From the NCBI RefSeq assembly GCF_014207905.1, contig NZ_JACHLB010000008.1:109679-173678 (forward strand): a stretch of DNA of 64,000 nt, written 5' to 3'. This document shows, one piece after another, positions 52,823 to 61,625 of the stretch. Under the pieces are notes generated by a model that worked only from the letters and a program-made list of their open reading frames with translations, was not told the DNA's origin and ran no database searches. The stretch is from Flavobacterium notoginsengisoli (lineage in GTDB: Bacteria > Bacteroidota > Bacteroidia > Flavobacteriales > Flavobacteriaceae). The translations under genes were made by a program, and so were the position numbers. How positions within the stretch are numbered: position 1 is the first letter of the stretch; every line of letters starts with the position of its first letter.

Positions 52823-53320
52823 ATGGCATCTATCACATTAGGAGGAAATCCAGTTCATACATCAGGTGAATTACCAGCAGTTGGAACACAATTAGCTGAT
52901 TTCGCTTTAGTTCAAAACGATTTATCAGTTGCTTCATTAAGCACTTTTGCAGGTAAAAAATTAGTTTTAAATATCTTCCCAAGTGTTGATACAGGAACTT
53001 GTGCAACATCTGTTAGAACTTTCAATGCAAGCGCAAGCGGATTAGAAAACACTGTTGTTTTATGTATTTCAAGAGATTTGCCATTCGCTCAAAAACGTTT
53101 TTGTGGTGCTGAAGGTTTAGAAAATGTAGTAAACTTATCAGATTTTCAAGAAGGTGCTTTTGGTAAAGCAAACGGATTAGAAATCGTTGACGGACCATTA
53201 AAAGGTTTGCATTCAAGAGCAATCATTGTTGTTGATGCTAATGGAAAAATCGTTCACACAGAACAAGTTGCTGAAATCGCAAACGAACCAAATTACGAAG
53301 CTGCTTTAGCTGCATTATAA
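52823..53320 (+). CDS. tpx: thiol peroxidase
   Basis: 165 residues, the usual Tpx length. Peroxidatic C60 in SVDTGTCATSVRTFN and resolving C94 in DLPFAQKRFCGAEGLENV, the atypical 2-Cys arrangement of Tpx. It reduces peroxides with thioredoxin. It is followed 14 bases later by dgkA. Confidence 0.96.
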   Translation: MASITLGGNPVHTSGELPAVGTQLADFALVQNDLSVASLSTFAGKKLVLNIFPSVDTGTCATSVRTFNASASGLENTVVLCISRDLPFAQKRFCGAEGLENVVNLSDFQEGAFGKANGLEIVDGPLKGLHSRAIIVVDANGKIVHTEQVAEIANEPNYEAALAAL

Positions 53321-53334
53321 TAAATATACTCTAA

Positions 53335-53709
53335 ATGGAGTTTCAAAAAGACAATACTTTTGTTACAGGGCGATTAAAAAGTGTAACTTATGCTTTTAAA
53401 GGCGCTGTAAAATTGATAAAAACAGAACACAGTGTTATGGTTCAATTCTCTTTAGGAATTATCATGACAATTGCTGGGTTCTATTTTCATATTTCACAAA
53501 CCGAATGGCTATGTCAGACATTAGCCATTGGTTTGGTTTTAAGCATTGAAGGATTGAATACAGCAGTTGAAAAAATTGCTGATTTCATCCATCCGGATTA
53601 CAGCAAACGAATCGGATTTATTAAAGATATTGCTGCCGGAGCGGTATTTTTTGCCGCATTGACTGCAATAGCAATAGGCTTGATTATTTATATTCCAAAA
53701 TTTATTTAG
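53335..53709 (+). CDS. dgkA: diacylglycerol kinase (DgkA/undecaprenol kinase type)
   Basis: 124 residues, three membrane helices. The family signature LSIEGLNTAVEKIADFIHPDYSKRIGFIKDIAAGAV contains the catalytic Glu/Asn region and the second acidic site. It phosphorylates diacylglycerol or undecaprenol in the inner membrane. The short N-terminal RLKSVTYAFKGAVKLIKTEHS is the usual amphipathic part. It is tightly packed between tpx and ftsK. Confidence 0.93.
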   Translation: MEFQKDNTFVTGRLKSVTYAFKGAVKLIKTEHSVMVQFSLGIIMTIAGFYFHISQTEWLCQTLAIGLVLSIEGLNTAVEKIADFIHPDYSKRIGFIKDIAAGAVFFAALTAIAIGLIIYIPKFI

Positions 53710-53727
53710 GCAAAGGAAAACGCAAGA

Positions 53728-56184
53728 ATGGCAAAAAATAAAAAAGAAACTGTAGATAAAAAAAACGAAAAACAAGAAGGAAATAAAAGATCTTTTAAGA
53801 TGTCTAAGCAACAAAAATTTGTTCTAGGCTGTCTTTTAGTTCTATTTTCAATTGCATTATTGGTTGCATTTATTTCTTTTTATGTTAATGGGCAATGGCA
53901 AAATGACCAAAGTGTAGTAAACCAACTTGGAGATCGTAGCGAGGTTGTTGAAAATTGGCTTGGAAAATTCGGAGCCTATTTATCCGATTTAGTAATCTAC
54001 AGAGGTTTTGGACTTGCTTCTTTTTTATTTGTGCGCCTATTTTTCCTTACCGGAATGTTTTTAGCGTTAGAACTATCTACTCAAAAGCTTAAAAATACAT
54101 GGTTTTGGGATATTTTTGCCATCATTATTGTTTCTATTTTGTTTGGCTTTTTTGCCACCTCAGCACCAGAACTAGGAGGTACAATTGGTTATGAACTGAA
54201 TTTATTTCTACAAGATTACATTGGAAAAACAGGTACTTTATTGACGTTGCTTTTCGGTTTAATTGTGTACCTTATTTTTAAAATCAAATTATCTCCAGAA
54301 AAAATACAAACGTATTTTGATTCTACTAAAAAAGATTTCAAATCAGAATTAGAGAAGTTAAAACCAGCTGTAAATCAACCTGAGAGCGCTTATAACTTAG
54401 AAGAATTTGCTATTAAAGAAGAAGTGACAGAAAGCGATCCTGAGCTAGATGACATTCACTTAAAAACTGTTGATTCTCAATTCGAAATCAATAAAGAGGC
54501 ATTAAAACCAACTATTTCTCATGCTTCTGAAATTGAATTGAATCCGATTTTAAAGCCAATTCCGCCAAAACAAGAACTTCCTTTAGTTTCTCCTGATGAA
54601 GCTTTTGTCATTGAAAAAGCGGAAGAAGAAGATATTATAGAAGAAAATTTAGCTTCGCGATTAGTAGCCGATTTTGGATTATTTGATCCAACTCTGGATT
54701 TATCCAATTACAAATTCCCAACTATCGATTTATTAAAAGAATATTCGACTGGAGGAATTACAATTAATCAAGAAGAACTAGAAGAAAACAAAAACAGAAT
54801 TGTAGATACTCTTCGTAACTACAAGATAGAAATTGCTCAAATTAAAGCAACTGTCGGGCCATCAGTTACTTTATATGAAATCGTTCCTGAAGCCGGAATC
54901 AGAATTTCAAAAATTAAGAGTTTAGAAGATGATATTGCATTATCATTGTCTGCACTAGGAATTCGTATTATTGCGCCAATTCCAGGAAAAGGTACTATCG
55001 GTATTGAGGTTCCGAACAAAAACCCAACTATGGTTTCTATGAAAAGCGTGATTGGAGCTGCTAAGTTCCAAGAAGCTGAAATGGAACTTCCAATTGCTTT
55101 AGGAAAAACCATCTCAAACGAAACATTTGTTGTCGATCTTGCTAAAATGCCTCACTTATTAATGGCTGGAGCAACAGGACAAGGTAAATCTGTTGGGTTA
55201 AATGCTGTTTTAACTTCGTTGTTATACAAAAAACATCCTGCAGAAGTAAAATTCGTTTTAGTCGATCCAAAAAAAGTAGAACTTACGCTGTTCAACAAAA
55301 TAGAACGTCATTATTTAGCAAAACTTCCAGATACAGAAGACGCTATTATTACTGACAATGCTAAAGTAGTCAATACTTTAAATTCGCTTTGTGTGGAGAT
55401 GGATAATCGTTATTCTTTATTAAAAGATGCGATGGTTCGTAATATTAAAGAATACAACGAAAAATTCAAATCTAGAAAATTAAATCCCGAAGCTGGCCAT
55501 CGATTTTTGCCTTATATCGTTTTGGTTGTCGATGAGTTTGCCGATTTGATTATGACAGCTGGAAAAGAAGTCGAGGTTCCAATTGCTCGTTTGGCTCAGT
55601 TGGCTCGTGCGATTGGTATTCACTTAATTATTGCAACGCAAAGACCTTCTGTTAACGTAATTACAGGTTTGATTAAAGCCAATTTCCCTGCGAGAATCGC
55701 GTTTAGAGTAACTTCGAAAATCGACTCTAGAACGATTTTAGATACGCAAGGAGCTGATCAATTGATTGGGCGTGGGGATTTATTATACACAAATGGAAAT
55801 GATGTAATACGTGTTCAGTGTGCTTTTATTGATACTCCCGAAGTTGAAAAAATTACAGATTTTATTGGCGCACAAAAAGCATATGCCACCGCATATTTGC
55901 TTCCAGAGTTTGTCGGAGAAGAAACTGGCATTAATCTTGATATAGATATTTCTGAAAGAGATACTTTATTTAGAGAAGCTGCTGAGATTATTGTCAATGC
56001 ACAGCAAGGTTCTGCTTCTTTATTGCAGCGAAAATTAAAATTAGGATACAACAGAGCAGGTCGATTAATCGATCAACTTGAGGCAGCAGGTATTGTTGGT
56101 CCATTCGAAGGCAGTAAAGCTAGAAGCGTCAATATTCTAGATTTAAGTGCTCTTGATCAATTTTTTAATAATGAACAAAATTAA
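53728..56184 (+). CDS. ftsK: DNA translocase FtsK
   Basis: 818 residues. A basic N-terminus (about 30 residues) is followed by four membrane helices to about residue 190, an acidic linker (195-340) and the FtsK motor. The motor has Walker A GATGQGKSVGLNA and Walker B IVLVVDEFADLIM. The winged-helix gamma domain at the C-terminus (SASLLQRKLKLGYNRAGRLIDQLEAAGIVGPFEGSKAR) would read the polar KOPS-type DNA signal. It pumps chromosome DNA through the septum. Neighbours dgkA and lolA are envelope genes. Confidence 0.96.
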   Translation: MAKNKKETVDKKNEKQEGNKRSFKMSKQQKFVLGCLLVLFSIALLVAFISFYVNGQWQNDQSVVNQLGDRSEVVENWLGKFGAYLSDLVIYRGFGLASFLFVRLFFLTGMFLALELSTQKLKNTWFWDIFAIIIVSILFGFFATSAPELGGTIGYELNLFLQDYIGKTGTLLTLLFGLIVYLIFKIKLSPEKIQTYFDSTKKDFKSELEKLKPAVNQPESAYNLEEFAIKEEVTESDPELDDIHLKTVDSQFEINKEALKPTISHASEIELNPILKPIPPKQELPLVSPDEAFVIEKAEEEDIIEENLASRLVADFGLFDPTLDLSNYKFPTIDLLKEYSTGGITINQEELEENKNRIVDTLRNYKIEIAQIKATVGPSVTLYEIVPEAGIRISKIKSLEDDIALSLSALGIRIIAPIPGKGTIGIEVPNKNPTMVSMKSVIGAAKFQEAEMELPIALGKTISNETFVVDLAKMPHLLMAGATGQGKSVGLNAVLTSLLYKKHPAEVKFVLVDPKKVELTLFNKIERHYLAKLPDTEDAIITDNAKVVNTLNSLCVEMDNRYSLLKDAMVRNIKEYNEKFKSRKLNPEAGHRFLPYIVLVVDEFADLIMTAGKEVEVPIARLAQLARAIGIHLIIATQRPSVNVITGLIKANFPARIAFRVTSKIDSRTILDTQGADQLIGRGDLLYTNGNDVIRVQCAFIDTPEVEKITDFIGAQKAYATAYLLPEFVGEETGINLDIDISERDTLFREAAEIIVNAQQGSASLLQRKLKLGYNRAGRLIDQLEAAGIVGPFEGSKARSVNILDLSALDQFFNNEQN

Positions 56185-56236
56185 TCCAATCATGAAAGCA
56201 AAAATTCAAGAAATCAACCAAAATCCTATCATAAAC

Positions 56237-56884
56237 ATGACTAAAAAGTGTTTTCAAATGGCAATTATTTTGCTTTTGAGCTTCACTTCTATTCAAGCTC
56301 AAGATAAGAAAGCAAAAGATCTATTGAACGAAGTAACTTCTAAAATAAAAAGCTACGATAATATTGTAATTGATTTTAAATATTCTTTAAACAATACTAA
56401 AGAAAACATCAATCAAGACAGTAAAGGAAATGTAACCATGAAAGGCAATCAATATGTTTTGAATTTTATGGGCGTTACCAAAATTTTTGACGGACAGAAA
56501 ACTTATACAATCGTTCCTGAAGACGAAGAAGTTACCATTTCTAAAGTTAACGAAAAAGATGACAGCGCTATTACACCTTCAAAAATGCTTACTTTCTTCA
56601 ATTCTGGCTATAAATACAATATGGACATTGTTCAAAATGTAAAAGGACGAAAAATTCAGTATATAAAATTAGTTCCTACAAGTGGAAAAGATCAGAGAAA
56701 AGAAATTCTTTTAGGTATTGACAGCCAAACAAAACACATCTATAACTTGATTGAAACTGGAAAAAACGGAACAAAAACAACTTTAACCGTTAATTCTTTT
56801 AAAACCAATCAGCCATTGTCAAAAAATCAATTTACATTTGTAGCGAGTAAATACCCGAAATACTACATTAATAAATTAGATTAA
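56237..56884 (+). CDS. lolA: outer-membrane lipoprotein carrier protein LolA
   Basis: About 215 residues when started at 56237 (MTKKCFQMAIILLLSFTSIQAQ, a good signal peptide). An in-frame ATG at 56192 would add 15 residues before it, and the long GTG frame from 56147 overlaps ftsK and is unlikely. The LolA fold begins AKDLLNEVTSKIKSYDNIVIDFKYSL, with ITPSKMLTFFNSGY and ILLGIDSQTKHIYNLIETGKNGTKTTLTV later. It ferries lipoproteins from the inner to the outer membrane. Confidence 0.88.
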   Translation: MTKKCFQMAIILLLSFTSIQAQDKKAKDLLNEVTSKIKSYDNIVIDFKYSLNNTKENINQDSKGNVTMKGNQYVLNFMGVTKIFDGQKTYTIVPEDEEVTISKVNEKDDSAITPSKMLTFFNSGYKYNMDIVQNVKGRKIQYIKLVPTSGKDQRKEILLGIDSQTKHIYNLIETGKNGTKTTLTVNSFKTNQPLSKNQFTFVASKYPKYYINKLD

Positions 56885-56892
56885 TTACAAGG

Positions 56893-58347
56893 TTGAAAAT
56901 TTTAGACAAATACTTACTAAAAACTTTTCTGATTACATTTGCTACGGTATTTGTAATCCTTTTTTTTATATTCATACTACAAACCGTATGGCTGTTTATT
57001 TCCGAGCTTGCTGGTAAAGATTTAGATTTAATTCTAGTGGTTAAATTCTTGCTTTTCTCAATGCCGAGAATTATTCCGCTGGTATTGCCTTTATCGGTTT
57101 TATTGGCTTCGATTATGACTTTTGGAAATTTGGCCGAAAATTACGAATTCGCTGCCATGAAATCTTCTGGCATATCACTGCAAAGAGCCATGCGCGTTTT
57201 GATTATTTTTATTTTCGTTTTAAGTATTGTCGCATTTTGGTTTGCCAATAATGTTATTCCGTATGCCGAATTTAAATTTGTCAACTTTAGAAAAAATATC
57301 GCTCAGGCTAAACCCGCAATGGCTATTGCTGAAGGTCAGTTTAACGATGTGGGCTTCTATAATATAAAGGTCAATAAAAAATCTGGCGAAAATGGAAATC
57401 ATCTTACAGGAGTAACGATTCACGAAAAGCCTAATAGTATGGGTGAAAACAAAACTGTTATTAAATCTAAAACCGGAGAATTGATTAGTAGTGAAAAATC
57501 AAGCATCCTTCAATTAGTTTTGAATGACGGCTACTACTATCAGGATGTTACTCCAAAAAAATATGAAGATCGTGCCAAATTGCCTTTTATAAAAGGAAAA
57601 TTTAAGAAACAGATTATCAATATTGATTTAGCTGAATTAAACAAAGTTGACGACAGTAAAGAAAGTATTGCTGGTACAAATGCAATGCTAAATGTTAATG
57701 AATTACGCTACACACTAGATTCTTTGAATAAGAATTTAGATAACGAGATTGTCTCTTTTTCAGAAAACATTAACCAACGAGTTGGAATTAGAAGAGGTCC
57801 GCAAAATGTAAATAAACAAATTAAGAAAAAACCACTTCCAAACAACTTGTTGTCATTGTATTCCAACAAAGATCAAGTAGATATTTTAAAAATGGCAGGA
57901 AGTAATATCACCAGTAATATTTATTCAATTGATACAACTCAAAAAGATCTAAAAGACAAACAAAGAGAAATTAACAAGCATTTGAATGCATTGTATGAAA
58001 AGTTTGTCATTGCATTTGCTTGTTTTTTAATGTTTTTCATCGGAGCTCCACTTGGTGCAATTATTAGAAAAGGTGGACTTGGATTGCCAATTGTATTTGC
58101 TGTTTTAATCTTTATTACTTTCCATTTCATTAATACTTTTGGAAAAAGACTTTCACAAGAAGGAGGTATGTCTCCATTTTTAGGTTCATGGATGTCATCT
58201 TTTATCCTGTCGCCGTTAGCCGTTCTTTTAACGTATCGTGCAACAAACGACAACGGGTTAATTAATTTTGATGCAATTACAACTCCAATTTCGCAACTAT
58301 TTCAGAAAATTTCCGAGCGGTTTTTTCCAGCTCAAAAGCAAGAATAA
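56893..58347 (+). CDS. LptF/LptG family permease, TTG start
   Basis: 484 residues. The frame begins MKILDKYLLKTFLITFATVFVILFF, the conserved start of YjgP/YjgQ proteins, but the codon is TTG (56893-56895) with AAGG just before it; no ATG is available nearby. Three membrane helices at the N-terminus, a large periplasmic region (about 130-365) and three helices at the C-terminus (FACFLMFFIGAPLGAIIRKGGLG). Part of the ABC-type complex that extracts LPS from the inner membrane. It lies 8 bases after lolA and 2 bases before ribB. Confidence 0.9.
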   Translation: MKILDKYLLKTFLITFATVFVILFFIFILQTVWLFISELAGKDLDLILVVKFLLFSMPRIIPLVLPLSVLLASIMTFGNLAENYEFAAMKSSGISLQRAMRVLIIFIFVLSIVAFWFANNVIPYAEFKFVNFRKNIAQAKPAMAIAEGQFNDVGFYNIKVNKKSGENGNHLTGVTIHEKPNSMGENKTVIKSKTGELISSEKSSILQLVLNDGYYYQDVTPKKYEDRAKLPFIKGKFKKQIINIDLAELNKVDDSKESIAGTNAMLNVNELRYTLDSLNKNLDNEIVSFSENINQRVGIRRGPQNVNKQIKKKPLPNNLLSLYSNKDQVDILKMAGSNITSNIYSIDTTQKDLKDKQREINKHLNALYEKFVIAFACFLMFFIGAPLGAIIRKGGLGLPIVFAVLIFITFHFINTFGKRLSQEGGMSPFLGSWMSSFILSPLAVLLTYRATNDNGLINFDAITTPISQLFQKISERFFPAQKQE

Positions 58348-58349
58348 TT

Positions 58350-59483
58350 ATGTCAACAACAAAAATACAACTAAATACCATTGAAGAAGCTATTGAAGAT
58401 ATTCGTCAAGGTAAAGTAATCATTGTAGTCGATGATGAAGATCGTGAAAACGAAGGTGATTTTTTGGCCGCAGCTGAAAAGGTAACACCTGAAATGATCA
58501 ATTTTATGGCTACCCACGGTCGCGGTCTAATTTGTACGCCACTTACAGAAAGCAGATGCAAAGAATTGGATTTGCGTGCTATGGTTACCAATAATACAGA
58601 TCATATGGAAACCGCTTTTACTGTTTCTGTTGATTTAAAAGGCAACGGTGTTACAACTGGAATTTCTGCCGCAGATCGTTCTAAAACTGTTGAAGCATTA
58701 GTTGACCCAAATACAAAACCTCACGATTTAGCTCGCCCTGGACATATTTTTCCTTTAATTGCCAAACAAGGAGGCGTTTTAAGAAGAACTGGACATACTG
58801 AAGCGGCTATTGATTTTGCGCGTTTAGCAGGATTTAAGCCAGCCGGAGTTATCTGTGAAATCTTAAATGAAGACGGTACAATGTCTCGTCTTCCTGAATT
58901 GATAAAAGTGGCAAAAAAATTCAATTTGAAATTAGTTTCAATTGAAGATTTAGTTGCATACAGAATGCAACATGATAGTCTGATCGTTAAAAAAGAAGAT
59001 TTTGATATAGAAACTCGTTTCGGAACTTTCAGACTGAGAGCTTACGAGCAAACAACCAATAAACAGATTCATATTGCTTTAACAAAAGGAACATGGAATT
59101 CTGGTGAACCTATCTTGACTAGAATACACTCTTCACAAGTTAATAATGATTTACTTGGAACATTGACCAATAATGCTGAACAGCAATTGGATGATATGTT
59201 TAAAGTAATCAATGAGAACGGAAAAGGTGCTGTTATTTTTATTAATCAAGATATGACGGCTGTAAATCTTTTAAATAGAATTTCAGAGCTAAAAACTTTG
59301 CAATCTAATGGAACTTTAAAAGCACCTAAAGTTATTATTGACAGTAAAGATTACGGAATTGGAGCTCAAATTCTTCATGATATTGATATTTCTAAAATCA
59401 GATTGGTTTCGAATACTGAACAAACAAAACGTGTAGGTATGATTGGTTATGGACTTGAAATTACAGAATACGTTAATTACTAA
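58350..59483 (+). CDS. ribB: 3,4-dihydroxy-2-butanone-4-phosphate synthase with degenerate GTP cyclohydrolase II domain
   Basis: 377 residues, the layout of RibBA. The N-terminal domain (1-205) keeps all DHBP synthase motifs: DDEDRENEGDF, THGRGLICTPL and RRTGHTEAAIDFARLAG. The C-terminal domain (210-377) aligns with GTP cyclohydrolase II, but where active enzymes have HSEC...GSLRCDCGPQL it reads HSSQ (260-263) and GTLTNNAEQQL. All three zinc cysteines are therefore absent, as is the GRGIGL block. So it should make the four-carbon riboflavin precursor but probably not hydrolyse GTP. Confidence 0.92.
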   Translation: MSTTKIQLNTIEEAIEDIRQGKVIIVVDDEDRENEGDFLAAAEKVTPEMINFMATHGRGLICTPLTESRCKELDLRAMVTNNTDHMETAFTVSVDLKGNGVTTGISAADRSKTVEALVDPNTKPHDLARPGHIFPLIAKQGGVLRRTGHTEAAIDFARLAGFKPAGVICEILNEDGTMSRLPELIKVAKKFNLKLVSIEDLVAYRMQHDSLIVKKEDFDIETRFGTFRLRAYEQTTNKQIHIALTKGTWNSGEPILTRIHSSQVNNDLLGTLTNNAEQQLDDMFKVINENGKGAVIFINQDMTAVNLLNRISELKTLQSNGTLKAPKVIIDSKDYGIGAQILHDIDISKIRLVSNTEQTKRVGMIGYGLEITEYVNY

Positions 59484-59484
59484 T

Positions 59485-59883
59485 ATGGGAACAGTAGAAG
59501 AAAGAATCCAAAAATCTGAAACGCGTATTTTCAAGGCCGTTTTTCCGAGTACAACAAATCATTACGACACTTTATTTGGAGGAACTGCTCTTCACCTTAT
59601 GGATGAAGTAGCGTTTATTTGCGCAACACGTTTTAGCAGAAAAAAAGTTGTTACGATTTCCACAGGTCAAATTGACTTTAAAAAAGCAATTCCGGCTGGA
59701 ACTTTAATCGAATTGGTAGCAAAAGTTGATAGTGTAGGAAGAACAAGCTGTAAAATTCACGTAGATATTTTCATGGAACAAATGTATTCGGAACTTAGAG
59801 AAACGGTTGTTTCAGGAACTTTTTCGTTTGTTGCAGTTGATGAAAACAAAAAACCAACGCCAATTTTAGACGATTTAGAATAA
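59485..59883 (+). CDS. acyl-CoA thioesterase (YciA-like hotdog fold)
   Basis: 132 residues from the ATG at 59485, one base after the ribB stop. The hotdog motif PSTTNHYDTLFGGTALHLMDEVAFICATRFS contains the catalytic Asp of the helix, followed by IDFKKAIPAGTLIELVAKVDSVGRTS. It hydrolyses acyl-CoA, probably of medium or short chain length. Last gene before the tRNA; no terminator is obvious. Confidence 0.92.
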   Translation: MGTVEERIQKSETRIFKAVFPSTTNHYDTLFGGTALHLMDEVAFICATRFSRKKVVTISTGQIDFKKAIPAGTLIELVAKVDSVGRTSCKIHVDIFMEQMYSELRETVVSGTFSFVAVDENKKPTPILDDLE

Positions 59884-59994
59884 TTTTTAAAAAAATATCT
59901 TTTTCGGAAATACTGATAATTAGACACTTGAAAATTATCTCAAAAAACTTTAAAAAAAAGTCCGAAAAAAGTTTTTATAACCGAAAAACCGTCT

Positions 59995-60002
59995 TATATT
60001 TG
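59995..60002 (+). promoter_or_regulatory. promoter -7 box of tRNA-Ser
   Basis: TATATTTG followed by CACCC, 32 bases before the mature tRNA 5' end. Confidence 0.7.
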
Positions 60003-60034
60003 CACCCGCAATCAGATAATGAGAGCGACATACT

Positions 60035-60122
60035 GGAGAAATGGCAGAGCGGTCGAATGCGGCAGTCTTGAAAACTGTTGACTGTAACAGGTCCGGGGGT
60101 TCGAATCCCTCTTTCTCCGCCA
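60035..60122 (+). tRNA. tRNA-Ser (UGA)
   Basis: Acceptor stem GGAGAAA/TTTCTCC, anticodon stem CAGTC/GACTG-like around loop CTTGAAA with anticodon TGA. A long class II variable arm (about 60074-60093), T-loop TTCGAATC and an encoded CCA (60120-60122) complete it. The 3' half is a typical attachment site for the tyrosine integrase encoded 260 bases downstream. Confidence 0.97.
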
Positions 60123-60152
60123 GATGAAGTTTCAAAAGAAACTTTAAAAATC

Positions 60153-60187
60153 AAAAGCCTTTAAACACTAGTGTTTAAAGGCTTTTT
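60153..60187 (+). terminator. terminator of tRNA-Ser
   Basis: A perfect 34-base palindrome AAAAGCCTTTAAACACT / AGTGTTTAAAGGCTTTT ending in Ts. Confidence 0.9.
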
Positions 60188-60189
60188 CG

Positions 60190-60382
60190 ATTTTACACAC
60201 TTTTCAAAAAGCACATGTTTTATCAAAGAATGGTGGCACAATCAGTGTCCCACTTTTTTTGAGATCTTTTTTCTCAAAATTGGACCACTAAAACAAAAGA
60301 ATTCCCCGGGAATTCCCTACTGTTAATGAGCTCTCTTAAAATTATTAATTCAATTTGATTATTAATTTTAAAATTAGATAAC
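60190..60382. other. gap between tRNA terminator and integrase, with inverted repeats
   Basis: No gene. It holds TTTTGAGA/TCTCAAAA (60257-60279) and a near-palindrome GAATTCCC-C-GGGAATTC (60299-60315). Such sites next to an integrase could bind the integrase arm domain or an excision factor; this is an inference. Confidence 0.45.
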
Positions 60383-61606
60383 ATGTTAAAAACAATTTTT
60401 CTGCTAAAATCCGGCAGAGTTAATCGAGATGGAGAAAGCTCTATTATTCTAAGGCTTTCTTATAAAACCAAAACAATTACAATCGCCTCGGGAAAATATA
60501 TTTCGAAAGAAAAATGGATCCAGACAAACCATCTGAAAAATACACTGAAGGCGGAAAAAGAAAAGGTAATCAAAAGCTCTCTTGATCTTATGCAGCTTAA
60601 TGCCGAAAAGAAGTTTACAGAACTTTTCCGAATTGATCCTGAAGTTGATCTGGAATTGCTAAAAGCCGAACTTACAGGAAAAGCCAAAATCGGCCAGCCT
60701 CAAGGTCCTTCCATAATTTCAATTATGGAAACATACAATATATTCTTCACCAAAAGAGTCAATTCTGGAGAACGCGCAGCCGCTTCACTGCAGAAGTACA
60801 AAAGAGCGAAGGATTTACTTTTGGATTTTATCACGAAAGCCTACAAAAAGGAAGATATGTCAGCATCTGAAATATCAAGCTCATTTGTGTTTAAACTGGA
60901 ACAATTCCTTAAATACGAGAGCAGTTTTAAAGACCAGACAGGCATCAAAAACAATTCGGTGGTAAAGTACATGAAAATGTATAAAACTGCCTGCAATTAT
61001 GCCATTAAAATGGATTTGATCATTAAAAATCCATTCAACGTTTATGATGGAAGGCTAAGCGTAAAAGATGCTGTTTTCCTAACACAGCTAGAACTGAATA
61101 CGATCGAGAATAAAATATTTTCAACACCCCGTCTTGAAAAGGTCAAAGATATATTCCTTTTCAGCTGCTACACAGGATATGCACCTGTCGATGCAATGGA
61201 TCTGACCGAAAGAAACTTATCCGAAGATTCAAATGGAAATTTATGGATTATGACAAGCAGAGCCAAAACTGCAATTAGAGCAAATGTGCCCGTATTACCA
61301 ACCATTGAGAAAATTATTTCAAAATATAAAAATCAGCAAAAAGGTCTTATCCCGAAAATATCGAATCAGAAAATGAATGCCTATCTTAAGGAAATAGCTG
61401 ATGCCTGCAGCATAGACAAACATCTTACATGGTATGTTGCCAGACATACATTTGCAACCACCGTAACCTTGGGAAACGGAGTAAGACTCGAAAATGTTTC
61501 TGCAATGATGGGACATACCAATACTAAGCAGACACAGCATTATGCAAAAGTTTTGGATGTTAATATAATGGAAGATATGGAGAAACTGAAATCTAAATTT
61601 AGATAG
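60383..61606 (+). CDS. tyrosine recombinase / integrase (Bacteroidota mobile-element type)
   Basis: 407 residues. An N-terminal arm-binding domain (LLKSGRVNRDGESSIILRLSYKTKT), a SAM-like core-binding domain (about 105-215) and a C-terminal catalytic domain. Catalytic block: FSCYTGYAPVDAMDL at the Arg I position, LTWYVARHTFATTV (box II, Arg present) and MMGHTNTKQTQHYAKVLD with nucleophile Y387. Arg I and the first His of box II are replaced, as can occur in CTnDOT-like integrases. It most likely integrates an element at the neighbouring tRNA-Ser. Confidence 0.93.
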   Translation: MLKTIFLLKSGRVNRDGESSIILRLSYKTKTITIASGKYISKEKWIQTNHLKNTLKAEKEKVIKSSLDLMQLNAEKKFTELFRIDPEVDLELLKAELTGKAKIGQPQGPSIISIMETYNIFFTKRVNSGERAAASLQKYKRAKDLLLDFITKAYKKEDMSASEISSSFVFKLEQFLKYESSFKDQTGIKNNSVVKYMKMYKTACNYAIKMDLIIKNPFNVYDGRLSVKDAVFLTQLELNTIENKIFSTPRLEKVKDIFLFSCYTGYAPVDAMDLTERNLSEDSNGNLWIMTSRAKTAIRANVPVLPTIEKIISKYKNQQKGLIPKISNQKMNAYLKEIADACSIDKHLTWYVARHTFATTVTLGNGVRLENVSAMMGHTNTKQTQHYAKVLDVNIMEDMEKLKSKFR

Positions 61607-61625
61607 TAACTTTAAATTTCAGGCT

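Noticed and set aside
56147..56236. Longer lolA start overlapping ftsK (GTG at 56147)
   Set aside because: It would bury the signal peptide; ATG 56237 gives a clean secretion signal, with 56192 as a less likely alternative.
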